Shown here: piece by piece, positions 51,080 through 59,063 of the stretch
How the letters are laid out: every line of letters starts with the position of its first letter
Numbering within the stretch: position 1 is the stretch's first letter
NCBI RefSeq assembly: GCF_900109735.1
Contig: NZ_FOAS01000019.1
Location: 1 to 59,151 of the forward strand
Origin: Atopomonas hussainii
GTDB lineage: Bacteria > Pseudomonadota > Gammaproteobacteria > Pseudomonadales > Pseudomonadaceae
Length of the DNA stretch: 59,151 nucleotides
Direction of reading: 5' to 3'
The notes under the pieces: model-generated
Told to the model about the DNA's origin: nothing
Databases searched by the model: none
The model's input: only the letters and a program-made list of their open reading frames with translations
Position numbers and translations under genes: made by a program

Positions 51080-51436
51080 ATGAGTCTGCCGCCCAATCTT
51101 GGCCCGCGTAACGGAATTTTGTCGCTCACCATCAAAGACAAATCCGTGCTGTATGCCGCCTACATGCCGTTTGTTAAGCACGGCGGGCTGTTTATTCCCA
51201 CGGCGAAAAGCTACAAGTTGGGTGATGAAGTGTTCATGCTGCTGAACTTAATGGACGAGCCAGAGAAAATTCCGGTAGCCGGCAAGGTCATCTGGATCAC
51301 CCCCAAAGGTGCGCAGGGCAACCGTGCTGCCGGTATCGGCGTGCAGTTCAATGAAGGTGACCCCACCGCTCGCAATAAGATCGAAACCTACCTGGCCGGC
51401 GCGCTGAAGTCGGATCGTCCCACCCATACGATGTAA
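51080..51436 (+). CDS. pilZ: Type IV pilus assembly protein PilZ
   Basis: PilZ (118 residues) is needed for type IV pilus assembly and twitching through PilB and FimX. The sequence from MSLPPNLGPRNGILSLTIKD to the end AGALKSDRPTHTM is that of true PilZ. It lacks the RxxxR c-di-GMP motif of other PilZ domains, as expected for this divergent founder. I use ATG 51080, not the TTG six bases earlier; a recognisable ribosome binding site is missing. tatD follows 8 bases later. Confidence 0.95.
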   Translation: MSLPPNLGPRNGILSLTIKDKSVLYAAYMPFVKHGGLFIPTAKSYKLGDEVFMLLNLMDEPEKIPVAGKVIWITPKGAQGNRAAGIGVQFNEGDPTARNKIETYLAGALKSDRPTHTM

Positions 51437-51444
51437 TTGCTGTC

Positions 51445-52221
51445 ATGTTGGTAGATTCCCACTGTCATCTCGATCGGCTTGATCTTGCGCCGTACGGCGG
51501 CGACTTGTCCGCGGCCTTAGACGCTGCGCGCGCGCGCGGGGTGAGTCGTTTTCTGTGTATTGGTGTGAGCGCGGATAACGCGCAGGCGGTTAAGCAGTTA
51601 GCTCATCAATACGCCGATGTGTTTGCCAGCGTTGGCGTGCATCCGCTGGACTTGCAAGAGGGCAAAGAGCCCGATCTGGACTGGCTACTCACCGAGCTTA
51701 ACGACCCACGAGTCGTGGCGATTGGCGAGACTGGCCTCGACTATCACTATCAGCCAGATTCGGCGCCGCTGCAGCAGCGAGCTTTTGCCTTGCATTTAGA
51801 GGCGGCTAAGCAAACCGGCAAGCCGGTGGTTATCCATACGCGTGCGGCGAAAGAAGATACTTTGACGCAGCTGCGTGAGGCGGGCTTGCCCAATGCCGGC
51901 GTGTTGCACTGCTTCACCGAAGATTGGCCCATGGCCGAGGCAGCCTTGGATATGGGCTATTACATCTCGTTGTCGGGCATTGTGACGTTCCGTAATGCCG
52001 AGGCACTGCGCGATGTGGCGAGAAAAGTCCCTGCAGATCGCCTGCTGGTAGAAACAGACTCGCCCTATCTCGCCCCCGTGCCGCATCGCGGCAAGAGTAA
52101 CGAGCCGCAGTTTGTACGCGATGTGGCAGAGTTTATCGCCGAGTTGCGTGGCGTGAGCTTGGAAGCGCTCGCGGAGCAGACTACCCAAAACTTCGAGTGC
52201 TTATTCCCGCTGGCGCGCTAG
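51445..52221 (+). CDS. tatD: TatD-family metal-dependent deoxyribonuclease
   Basis: This 258-residue TIM-barrel hydrolase belongs to the TatD family (YcfH-like branch next to holB/pilZ). Metal ligands appear as DSHCHLD (4-10), GETGLDYH, VIHTRAA and ETDSPYLAPVP. Members are 3'-5' DNases or metal-dependent hydrolases. Its stop overlaps the converging ycgR stop by four bases. Confidence 0.9.
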   Translation: MLVDSHCHLDRLDLAPYGGDLSAALDAARARGVSRFLCIGVSADNAQAVKQLAHQYADVFASVGVHPLDLQEGKEPDLDWLLTELNDPRVVAIGETGLDYHYQPDSAPLQQRAFALHLEAAKQTGKPVVIHTRAAKEDTLTQLREAGLPNAGVLHCFTEDWPMAEAALDMGYYISLSGIVTFRNAEALRDVARKVPADRLLVETDSPYLAPVPHRGKSNEPQFVRDVAEFIAELRGVSLEALAEQTTQNFECLFPLAR

Positions 52222-52961
52222 TCGGTTTCGGTACGGCGTGCTTCGCGCTGCTGCTGATAAACAAAACGCTCGATAGCGCGTTGGTCTAAGCCGTTCAGCT
52301 CAACAAAACGCAAGCCGACAACGCTTAAGTTGCGGGCGCTGTCATGGGCTACGTGGCGTATCTCTGCTTGGCAATTAACCCGGGTGTTATCCATCGCAAT
52401 GGTCAGCTGATCATAACGCTCGCCGGGGTGTAGTTTGCCGGTGAGATCGCCCTTGAATAAGCAGCGGCAACCGGTTGCCGAGATGTCCATCAGTAGCCCA
52501 GTGGCCTGAACGTTATGGCTCACATCGGTAACGCGCAGCGGTACTTTCTGGCTGTGCTTTAAGCTGACCCGAAAAGCTGCGCGGCGTTGGTGGTAAGTAA
52601 TCTGGGTTGGCAGGGGTAGCCAAAAACAGGGCGCACCGCCCATTTTTTCTTGCTTGGCTTGGCCTTTTTCGCAGCTCCAGGTAATGCGCACGCCGTCATG
52701 AAAGGCCTCAACCGAGAAAGCTTCGCCGGCTTGCATCAGCTTGTCGCCATCGTTGGGAATAAACTCATCCAAAGCGAAACGCTGTGCGTCTTTGTCGACG
52801 GCTACCACGTAGCTTTGAAATTTCCGATTGCGTTCTGCAAAGCGCACGATCAGCGGATCATGGCTATCCATCAGCGTGCGAAGGTTGGCGACGATCTCGC
52901 CGAGACTGCTCAGTAGTCGCGGTTGCTGTGGATCATCATCAATGGCAAAGGGATTGGGCAC
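52218..52961 (-). CDS. flgZ: Flagellar brake protein YcgR/FlgZ (PilZ domain)
   Basis: This 247-residue protein slows the flagellar motor when c-di-GMP is bound. It has an N-terminal YcgR domain (about 20-120) and a PilZ domain (about 122-235). The binding motifs are present as RRAAFR and DISATGCR. Pseudomonas calls it FlgZ and encodes it with flgM-flgN, as here. The reading direction follows flgN with a 68-base gap. Confidence 0.92.
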   Translation of the reverse strand: MPNPFAIDDDPQQPRLLSSLGEIVANLRTLMDSHDPLIVRFAERNRKFQSYVVAVDKDAQRFALDEFIPNDGDKLMQAGEAFSVEAFHDGVRITWSCEKGQAKQEKMGGAPCFWLPLPTQITYHQRRAAFRVSLKHSQKVPLRVTDVSHNVQATGLLMDISATGCRCLFKGDLTGKLHPGERYDQLTIAMDNTRVNCQAEIRHVAHDSARNLSVVGLRFVELNGLDQRAIERFVYQQQREARRTETD

Positions 52962-53029
52962 GGGCCTTAAAACTCCTGACCGTGTGGGTGGCTATCCAAG
53001 CATAGTGGCAGAGTGCCGACTAACGCCAG

Positions 53030-53491
53030 TCAGGCGCTTGATAGGGGGCGCGGATTATTACCGCTGGCATTGCTGCCGTAGCGGTTATACAGCGGCTTTT
53101 CTTGCCCGCGTAATACGCTGAGCAATTGGTTGACGCTATTCTGGCTGGCGCGCATCAGGCGGCCGTTCAGTTCGTTGGCGTCGCGGCACTCGCGAAGACG
53201 AGTATCGACCTCGTGCGCGGCTTCTAACAGCTGCTCGCCATTCGGTGCGTCTTGGGCGACTTTTTTTAGGCTGTTGAGCGTGGCGGGAAGGCCGAGTTGT
53301 TGAAGCAGCTGAGTGCGTGTACGACTGCCGCTTTCCAGCAGGCTAAGCAGAAACTGTTTACGGCCAAGCTCTTCTTGCAAGGTGCTGAGCTGACGGTCGC
53401 GCAGGGCTTGCTGTTCGCGCAGTAGCAGCGCGTGCAGCTCGTCGGCGTGCTGGCGATCGTGTTGCAGGCTCTCAAACAGCTCGGCGTGCAT
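53030..53491 (-). CDS. flgN: Flagellar export chaperone FlgN
   Basis: FlgN (153 residues) is a small helical cytoplasmic chaperone for the hook-filament junction proteins FlgK and FlgL. The sequence is rich in Leu/Gln helices and ends with a polar tail; homology is moderate but the place right after flgM is decisive. The ATG at 53491 follows AAGGG. It is 10 bases after the flgM stop. Confidence 0.9.
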   Translation of the reverse strand: MHAELFESLQHDRQHADELHALLLREQQALRDRQLSTLQEELGRKQFLLSLLESGSRTRTQLLQQLGLPATLNSLKKVAQDAPNGEQLLEAAHEVDTRLRECRDANELNGRLMRASQNSVNQLLSVLRGQEKPLYNRYGSNASGNNPRPLSSA

Positions 53492-53501
53492 GGCTTGGCC
53501 C

Positions 53502-53828
53502 TTAGCGTTGGGTTTCGAAGGCAGCCAGCTTTTGCGCGACGCGCTTAGCGTCGACACTGTAGCTGCCGTCAGCGATGGCGGCTTTCAGGCGCTCGACACG
53601 TTCTTTGTCGACGCTTGGCAGGTCGTTTAAGCGAGATTCTGCCTGTTTCAAGGCTTGAGCCTGCTGACTAAGTTGCACGGATTCCCCACTGCCGGCGGGT
53701 TTGTTGGGCGCGGCTTCTGGTGCTGCGCCGGTGCCGCTGCTCGGGGGCTGGTTTTGCGCAACAGACGGCTTGTTCACCGTGTTGTTGCTGCTGTTGCCTG
53801 TATTGAGGCGATTGAAATCGATAACCAT
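53502..53828 (-). CDS. flgM: Anti-sigma-28 factor FlgM
   Basis: FlgM (108 residues) binds FliA (sigma-28) until the hook is complete and is then exported. The N-terminus (VIDFNRLNTGNSSN) and a disordered Pro/Ala/Ser middle are followed by the helical FliA-binding part (LPSVDKERVERLKAAIADGS...AQKLAAFE). A well-matched sigma-28 promoter lies upstream (53870-53896), so FliA raises the level of its own inhibitor. It leads flgM-flgN(-flgZ). Confidence 0.95.
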   Translation of the reverse strand: MVIDFNRLNTGNSSNNTVNKPSVAQNQPPSSGTGAAPEAAPNKPAGSGESVQLSQQAQALKQAESRLNDLPSVDKERVERLKAAIADGSYSVDAKRVAQKLAAFETQR

Positions 53829-53869
53829 GGCGCGTGTGCCTCGAAGCGTTTTAAGTCTGACTGCCTACT

Positions 53870-53896
53870 AGATCGGCACTACTGAAGAAAACTTTA
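53870..53896 (-). promoter_or_regulatory. Sigma-28 (FliA) promoter for flgM
   Basis: On the minus strand: TAAAGTTT, 11 bases, GCCGATCT. The consensus is TAAAGTTT-N11-GCCGATAA, so the -35 is perfect and the -10 matches 6 of 8. It lies about 42 bases before the flgM start. Confidence 0.85.
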
Positions 53897-53978
53897 GGCC
53901 AAAAATGTGAAAAGCGTCATTAACTTGGCAAAAGCGCAAAGCGCGCTGTTATTAACGTCAACAATACAAGAAGCGTGC

Positions 53979-54686
53979 CTAGAGGGCCACTTCCACCTCA
54001 CTTGGTCCGACGACGCGTGCGCGTATCACGCGATCAGAGGTGATATTGCGGATACGGATTTGCTGGCCCTTAGCACCGTCGCTGAGGGCCTCGCCTTGCA
54101 TCTTGACGAAAAAGTCGCCGCTGCGCGCGACAATCACCACGCGATCACCGCGTTTAATGAGGCTGCTGGGCTGCAATAGATTGCTGGTCAGAATATCGCC
54201 GCTGGCGACGCCGCGCTTAAGGGTTTGCCCAGTCGCTTGGCTGATGTCGGTCAGATAGGTTTGCCGCAATTGGCTGACGTCTTCTTCACGCAGGCTTAAG
54301 TCATCAGCGGCGAGCTTGCTTTTGCGCGCCATGGGGCGACGCATGACCACTACGTCGCGATATAGGCGCACTTCGGCGGGAATAAAAATTCGCCACGGGC
54401 TGCTGCCGCTGCAGCGTACGCCTAAGGTTACGCGACCAATGGGCTCGCCTTGGCTCTCTTGGCTAATCGCCAAGGGTTTGTCACAGGTGGGGAGGCGCAA
54501 ACGCGGATCAAGGCGTAAGGGCGGAATGCTGGTGCGGCCGGTAATTTGACTGTTGTCTAAATAGTCCTGCACTAGTTGCTCAAGAAAGCGCTCGGCGCTG
54601 CCGATAATTTGCTCGGATAGGCTTGCAGCGCTGGTGTACGTTGCGCTCAAGAATGTCAGGCTTAATAGAACAAGCAGTCGTTGCAT
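53979..54686 (-). CDS. flgA: Flagellar P-ring assembly chaperone FlgA
   Basis: FlgA (235 residues) is a periplasmic chaperone for assembly of the flagellar P ring (FlgI). A signal peptide (MQRLLVLLSLTFLSATYTSA) is followed by the SAF and ChapFlgA domains (LPTCDKPLAI near 83-92; IKRGDRVVIVARSGDFFVKMQGEAL late). The ATG at 54686 has AAGGA 9 bases upstream; a longer frame has no homology. It has a sigma-54 promoter in the gap shared with cheV. flgM lies 150 bases downstream. Confidence 0.93.
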   Translation of the reverse strand: MQRLLVLLSLTFLSATYTSAASLSEQIIGSAERFLEQLVQDYLDNSQITGRTSIPPLRLDPRLRLPTCDKPLAISQESQGEPIGRVTLGVRCSGSSPWRIFIPAEVRLYRDVVVMRRPMARKSKLAADDLSLREEDVSQLRQTYLTDISQATGQTLKRGVASGDILTSNLLQPSSLIKRGDRVVIVARSGDFFVKMQGEALSDGAKGQQIRIRNITSDRVIRARVVGPSEVEVAL

Positions 54687-54735
54687 AAGGCTTTTTCCTT
54701 GCCGCCAAAAGACTGTCGAAAAGCGGCCTACAATG

Positions 54736-54762
54736 TAAAAAAAGCAAAGCACGTGCCGTTAA
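54736..54762 (+). promoter_or_regulatory. Candidate sigma-28 promoter for cheV-cheR
   Basis: TAAAAAAA, 11 bases, GCCGTTAA. The -10 matches 7 of 8 positions of GCCGATAA, and the -35 keeps the key TAAA. It lies 48 bases before the cheV ATG and overlaps the sigma-54 site for flgA on the other strand. Confidence 0.65.
54743..54758 (-). promoter_or_regulatory. Sigma-54 promoter for flgA
   Basis: On the minus strand: CGGCACG, TGCT, TTGCT. The consensus is TGGCACG-N4-TTGCW; only the first base differs. It lies 56-72 bases before the flgA start. FleQ-dependent control of flgA from sigma-54 fits the Pseudomonas flagellar cascade. Confidence 0.75.
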
Positions 54763-54809
54763 CTGAACTAAGCTAGCGGCAGGTGCCCTTAAAACCACAG
54801 GAGCCCCCT

Positions 54810-55742
54810 ATGGCCGGTGTGTTGGATTCAGTGAACCAGCGGACACAGCTGGTTGGCCAGAACCGACTGGAGTTACTGCTGTTTCGCCTGGATGGCCCGC
54901 AGCTCTATGGCATTAACGTGTTTAAGGTTAAAGAGGTGCTGCAATGCCCTAACTTGACCGTAATGCCGAAGTCGAGCCCCGTTGTGCGCGGGGTGGCCAA
55001 TATTCGTGGTGGAACGATTCCGATCATGGATTTGTCCATGGCGACCGGAAAACAGTCGCTGGATAACCTGAAAGACAGCTTCGTGATTATCACGGAGTAC
55101 AACATGAAAATTCAGGGTTTTCTGGTGCGTTCGGTCGAGCGCATCGTGAACATGAATTGGGAAGAAATCCATCCGCCGCCAAAGGGTACCGGTCGTGATC
55201 ACTACCTAACAGCGGTCACGCGCGTGGATAAAAAGCTGGTTGAGATTATCGACGTCGAGAAGATTCTCTCCGAAGTTTCGCCAACCCATGAGCAGATCTC
55301 CGAAGGGGTGATCACGCAAGAGGCGCAGTCCAAGGCGGTCACCAAGCGCGTGCTGATTTGTGATGACTCTTCGGTGGCGCGCAAGCAGGTAACGCGCTGT
55401 TTGGAAACAATTGGGGTGGAAGTAGTGGCGCTGAATGATGGGCGCCAAGCCTACAACTACCTGCGCGAGCTGTTAGCGGAAGGTAAAGATCCGTGCAAAG
55501 AGCTGCTGATGATCGTTTCCGACATCGAAATGCCAGAGATGGATGGCTATACCCTGACGGCTGAGATTCGTGCTGATCCGCGTCTTGAGGGCTTGCATAT
55601 TCTCTTGCATACCTCGCTGTCGGGCGTGTTCAACCAGGCTATGGTGAAGAAGGTTGGGGCGAATGACTTCTTGGCGAAGTTCCGTCCTGATGATCTTGCC
55701 TCGCGCGTGATTGAGCGCATCAACTTAAGCGAAGGGGCCTGA
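54810..55742 (+). CDS. cheV: Chemotaxis coupling protein CheV
   Basis: CheV (310 residues) couples receptors to the kinase CheA through an N-terminal CheW domain (about 18-160) and carries a C-terminal receiver domain (about 179-305). The phosphoacceptor Asp238 is in VSDIEMPEMDG, with acidic Asp185/186 in LICDDSS. The ATG at 54810 follows CAGGAG; an upstream in-frame start has no homology. cheR follows. Confidence 0.94.
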   Translation: MAGVLDSVNQRTQLVGQNRLELLLFRLDGPQLYGINVFKVKEVLQCPNLTVMPKSSPVVRGVANIRGGTIPIMDLSMATGKQSLDNLKDSFVIITEYNMKIQGFLVRSVERIVNMNWEEIHPPPKGTGRDHYLTAVTRVDKKLVEIIDVEKILSEVSPTHEQISEGVITQEAQSKAVTKRVLICDDSSVARKQVTRCLETIGVEVVALNDGRQAYNYLRELLAEGKDPCKELLMIVSDIEMPEMDGYTLTAEIRADPRLEGLHILLHTSLSGVFNQAMVKKVGANDFLAKFRPDDLASRVIERINLSEGA

Positions 55743-55780
55743 TGGCCCCTTGTTTTCCAATGACAGAAGGTGTTTAACGC

Positions 55781-56617
55781 GTGACGGTCTCCAACGCTGA
55801 TTTTGAGCAGTTTCGGGCTTTTCTGGAGAAGAGCTGCGGCATTGTGCTGGGCAGCAATAAACAGTATTTGGTCACCAGTCGCCTGAATCGGCTCATGCAA
55901 GACAATCACCTGCAAAGCTTGGGCGAGCTGGTGCGTAAGATTGAGTCCATGCCGCGCGGCGGTTTGCGCGAGCAGGTGGTGGACGCCATGACCACCAATG
56001 AAACCTTATGGTTTCGCGATACCTATCCGTTTGAGGTGCTGAAAAGTCGCCTGTTGCCCGAGGTGGCTAAGGCGGCCAACGGCATGCGCCTGCGTATTTG
56101 GTCGGCGGCGTGCTCGTCCGGGCAGGAGCCTTATTCGTTATCGATGGCGATTGATGAGTTTGAAAAGGCCAATCTTGGCGTGTTACGTGGTGGCGTGCAG
56201 ATTGTCGCGACGGACTTATCTGGCTCAATGCTGAACGCTGCCAAAGCGGGGGAGTACGATAGCCTAGCTATCGGCCGTGGCTTGTCGCAGGATCGCTTGC
56301 AGCGTTACTTCGATAAGCGTGAAGAGGGACGTTGGGCGGTCAAGGCGCCGGTTAAGCAGCGTGTCGAGTTCAGGGCATTAAACCTGCTGGATAGCTATGC
56401 GAGCTTGGGTAAGTTCGACTTGGTGTTTTGCCGGAACGTGCTGATCTACTTTTCAGCAGATGTGAAAAAGCAAATTCTCACCAAGATTCACGGCACTTTA
56501 AAGCCGGGCGGTTATCTTTTCTTGGGTGCTTCTGAGGCGCTCAACGGCTTGCCGGAGCTGTATCAGATGGTGCAGTGCAATCCGGGGATCGTGTATCAGG
56601 CTAAGTCCAAGCCGTGA
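55781..56617 (+). CDS. cheR: Chemotaxis protein methyltransferase CheR
   Basis: CheR (278 residues) methylates glutamates of chemoreceptors with S-adenosylmethionine. An N-terminal helical domain (1-75) is followed by the methyltransferase domain with TTNETLWFRD, WSAACSSGQEPYSLSM, ATDLS and FCRNVLIYF. The start is GTG at 55781 with AGAAGG upstream. It is 38 bases after cheV and ends at a strong terminator; flgBCDE does not follow here. Confidence 0.95.
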   Translation: MTVSNADFEQFRAFLEKSCGIVLGSNKQYLVTSRLNRLMQDNHLQSLGELVRKIESMPRGGLREQVVDAMTTNETLWFRDTYPFEVLKSRLLPEVAKAANGMRLRIWSAACSSGQEPYSLSMAIDEFEKANLGVLRGGVQIVATDLSGSMLNAAKAGEYDSLAIGRGLSQDRLQRYFDKREEGRWAVKAPVKQRVEFRALNLLDSYASLGKFDLVFCRNVLIYFSADVKKQILTKIHGTLKPGGYLFLGASEALNGLPELYQMVQCNPGIVYQAKSKP

Positions 56618-56644
56618 TGTCTTTTAAAAAAACACGTCAGCAAA

Positions 56645-56673
56645 AGAAAACCCCGGCAAGCCGGGGTTTTCTT
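56645..56673. terminator. Bidirectional terminator, cheR/OprD-family porin
   Basis: AAAACCCCGGC / GCCGGGGTTTT with an AA loop, flanked by purine- and T-rich tails. It can end both converging genes. Confidence 0.9.
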
Positions 56674-56698
56674 TATCAGTCAGATACCGATGCTGAGA

Positions 56699-58006
56699 TT
56701 ACAGAATGCTCAGCGGGTATTCGACGATTACGCGTACTTCATCGATGTCGCCTTCACCTTGTGCCGCGTTGGCACGGTGAGTGGCTTGGCGAACGCGGAA
56801 GGAAAGATCCTTCGCTGCGCCATCTTGAACTACGTACTTGGCCTCGATGTCACGCTCCCAGTGCTTGCCGTTCTTGCCGTAGTCGCCTGCATAGGAACCG
56901 CTGGCGTCAGCTTTGGTGCCGTCGATGTTGTCGCCGGTGGTGTAGCGAGTCATGAAAGACAGGCCCGGTACACCGAATGCTGCCATGTTCAGGTCATAGC
57001 GAACCTGGTAAGAGCGCTCTTCTGGGGCGTTGAAGTCGGAGTACTGAACAGAGTTGCTCAGCCAGATGGAGTCACCGCCGATGTAATCGAACGGAGTGTC
57101 GCCGTTCACGCGCTGGTGAGCCAAGGTAAACTTGTGCGCGCCGATGGTGTAGGCAGCAGCTAAGCTGAAGGTGGTGTTGCTGATGTCGCCTTCCAGCTTT
57201 TTGCCTTCATCCGTAGTGCGATAGATGTTGAAGTCAAAGTTAAGGTTTTGCTCATCAGCCAGCGGCAGGTTGTAGTTAACATTGCCGTAGTATTGGTTCC
57301 ACAGGTCTTCTGCTTTAGATGCGTACAAGCCAGCGCTCAGGTTGTCGTTGAAGCTGTAGAAGCCACCAACGAAATCCATGTTAGCTGCTTCATTGTCGCC
57401 GTAGTTGGTCGACAGCGGGCCGTCGGAGTTTGTGCTTGCTTGGCCGTTGCCAGCAGTGAAGTGACCAGCTTCCAAAGCAAGGCCTTCGATTTCGTTGCTG
57501 TGCAGGTTGAAGCCGGTAGCGGTTTCAGGCAGCAGACGCGAGTCACCAGTGTCAAACACTGGGGCAGTGGTGTACATCTCGCCCCACTTCAAAACGGTGT
57601 CAGATACACGCACCTTCAGGGCGCCATGTACTTCGCCATAAGAGTCTTGGGCGCTGCCATCGCTGCCCTTCGGCAACAGGCCGGAGCCGTAACGGCCTTT
57701 ACCTGAATCGAGCTTCAAGCCGACAAAAGCTTGAGCGTCGATACCAAAACCAACGGTGCCCTGAGTAAAGCCAGATTCGTAGTTGGTAATGATGCCGTGT
57801 GCCCACTCTTCGCGGTAGCCGTTGTCGCCAGTGCCGGCAGAGTTTGCCTTGTCACGGAAGTCGCGGTTGAAGTAGTAGTTGCGGTTCAGGACAGTCAGGC
57901 TGCTGTCTTCAACGAAGCCTTTGGAATCGGCCTGATTGGCCATGGCTACCGAGCTGGTTGCGGCTGCAACGGCAACGGCGATAGCGCTCCACTTGATCAT
58001 TTGCAT
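56699..58006 (-). CDS. OprD-family outer-membrane porin
   Basis: This 435-residue porin has a signal peptide (KWSAIAVAVAAATSSVAMA, cut before NQADSKGFVEDSSL) and then alternating beta strands of the OprD (Occ) family of specific channels of pseudomonads. GFVEDSSLTVLNRNYYFNRDFRD, REEWAHGIITNYESGFTQGTVGFGIDAQAFVGLKLDSG in part, and the MTRYTTGDNID block near the end are typical. These channels import small carboxylates or basic amino acids; the subtype cannot be told. The ATG at 58006 follows AGGAG. Codon use is highly biased, suggesting strong expression. Confidence 0.93.
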   Translation of the reverse strand: MQMIKWSAIAVAVAAATSSVAMANQADSKGFVEDSSLTVLNRNYYFNRDFRDKANSAGTGDNGYREEWAHGIITNYESGFTQGTVGFGIDAQAFVGLKLDSGKGRYGSGLLPKGSDGSAQDSYGEVHGALKVRVSDTVLKWGEMYTTAPVFDTGDSRLLPETATGFNLHSNEIEGLALEAGHFTAGNGQASTNSDGPLSTNYGDNEAANMDFVGGFYSFNDNLSAGLYASKAEDLWNQYYGNVNYNLPLADEQNLNFDFNIYRTTDEGKKLEGDISNTTFSLAAAYTIGAHKFTLAHQRVNGDTPFDYIGGDSIWLSNSVQYSDFNAPEERSYQVRYDLNMAAFGVPGLSFMTRYTTGDNIDGTKADASGSYAGDYGKNGKHWERDIEAKYVVQDGAAKDLSFRVRQATHRANAAQGEGDIDEVRVIVEYPLSIL

Positions 58007-58364
58007 TGTGGTTGCTCCTGTAGGTTTTGGAGTTATGTCATCCCTTCGCAAATAGGGATGATTATTTCTTCTTGTGTCGGCGCGTAACTTATAGCACGCA
58101 AACGCGCTTGGCGATAGTTCTGGTTGGTATCCGTAGAGTGTGTCGCATATCTGTAAAATGTTTGTCCTCTATGTGTATGTGGCTGAATGTGAATGGGTTT
58201 GTAGCCCTATGCGTTGTTGTTCGTTAAGCAAGCTATGGGCCAACTTTAGGTGCTTGATTTTCGGGGCTTTGCGCGGTTTTTGCTGCGTTGCCTGCACCAG
58301 TGCTGTGCTTGTGGTTGGCTATGCTTCTTATATTATGCGCGGCGCGAAATAGCTGAGGTTTGCC
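58007..58364. other. Intergenic region between the porin and HIT genes
   Basis: These 358 bases should hold two divergent promoters. I could not define either with confidence. The porin leader contains a hairpin (CATCCCT/AGGGATG, 58039-58060) and, on the minus strand, an A-rich AAGAAGAA (58066-58073). A Cys-rich open frame at 58140-58352 has no recognisable product. Confidence 0.55.
58039..58060 (-). promoter_or_regulatory. Leader hairpin of the porin gene
   Basis: CATCCCT and AGGGATG form a perfect 7-bp stem with an 8-base loop, 33 bases before the porin ATG on the minus strand. AAGAAGAA (58066-58073), a perfect Crc/Hfq-type motif, lies just upstream. Together they suggest control of porin mRNA stability or translation, as inference. 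Confidence 0.4.
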
Positions 58365-58796
58365 ATGTTTGAACTTGATCACCGTTTAGAGCTGGACTGT
58401 TTGCAAGTTGGGGATTTCCCACTGTGTCGTTTGCTATTGATGAACGATGCCCAGTATCCGTGGTTTATCCTCGTACCGAGGCGCGAGGGTATTAGTGAAG
58501 TGTTTCAGTTGCATGACACCGACCAGCAGGCGCTTTGGCAAGAGGCTGCCAGCCTTGCGGAAAAGCTCAAAGACACCTTCAGCGCCGACAAAATGAATAT
58601 CGCCACCTTGGGCAACATGGTGCCGCAGCTGCACGTGCATGTGATTGTGCGGCGCAAAGAGGATGCGGCTTGGCCTGCACCGGTTTGGGGCAAGCATGCA
58701 CCACGTCCTTATCAAGCTGCGGAGATTCTCGCCGTGCGTGAGAAGCTGCGTTTGACCCTGACACAGGACTTTGTTTTTTTCGAGGATCAAGCGTGA
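58365..58796 (+). CDS. HIT-family protein
   Basis: This 143-residue protein of the histidine triad superfamily starts FELDHRLELDCLQVGDFPLCRLLLMNDAQYPWFILVPR. The catalytic region is QLHVHVIVRR (about 93-102), a variant of HxHxH lacking the usual third His. Relatives hydrolyse nucleotide phosphoramidates or dinucleotides. GAGG precedes the ATG. Its stop overlaps the slyX start by four bases. Confidence 0.88.
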   Translation: MFELDHRLELDCLQVGDFPLCRLLLMNDAQYPWFILVPRREGISEVFQLHDTDQQALWQEAASLAEKLKDTFSADKMNIATLGNMVPQLHVHVIVRRKEDAAWPAPVWGKHAPRPYQAAEILAVREKLRLTLTQDFVFFEDQA

Positions 58797-59008
58797 GCGA
58801 AGCGTTAGAGCAGCGTATTGCTGAGTTGGAAGTGCGTGTGGCGTTTCAGGACGACACCATCGATGCCTTAAATGCTGCGCTGGCTTCGCAGCAGCAACAG
58901 CTCTCGCAGTTGCAGCAGGCGGTTAGCTTATTGGCACAACGGCAGAAAGAGCTCGCTAGTCAGATGCCGGCAGAAGGTGGCGACGAGCCACCGCCGCCAC
59001 ATTATTAA
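58793..59008 (+). CDS. slyX: SlyX-family protein
   Basis: SlyX (71 residues) is a short coiled coil (about 5-55, EQRIAELEVRVAFQDDTIDALN) of unknown function, ending with the characteristic Pro-Pro-Pro-His tail (EPPPPHY). The start is GTG at 58793, overlapping the HIT stop. The insertion sequence begins 55 bases after its stop. Confidence 0.88.
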   Translation: MSEALEQRIAELEVRVAFQDDTIDALNAALASQQQQLSQLQQAVSLLAQRQKELASQMPAEGGDEPPPPHY

Positions 59009-59019
59009 TAGTGCAGTAG

Positions 59020-59057
59020 CTACCCCACGCAGCGTCGTTGTGAGCGCTGTATGGGGT
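59020..59057 (+). terminator. Hairpin after slyX, interrupted by IS insertion
   Basis: TACCCCACGCAGCG and CGCTGTATGGGGTA pair with two internal mismatches. The expected T tract is missing because the IS begins about six bases later. The original terminator tail may lie beyond the element. Confidence 0.5.
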
Positions 59058-59063
59058 ATCTAG

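Noticed and set aside
58140-58352. Cys-rich 70-codon frame before the HIT gene
   Set aside because: GTG start without ribosome binding site, no family, and it lies in the region needed for divergent promoters.
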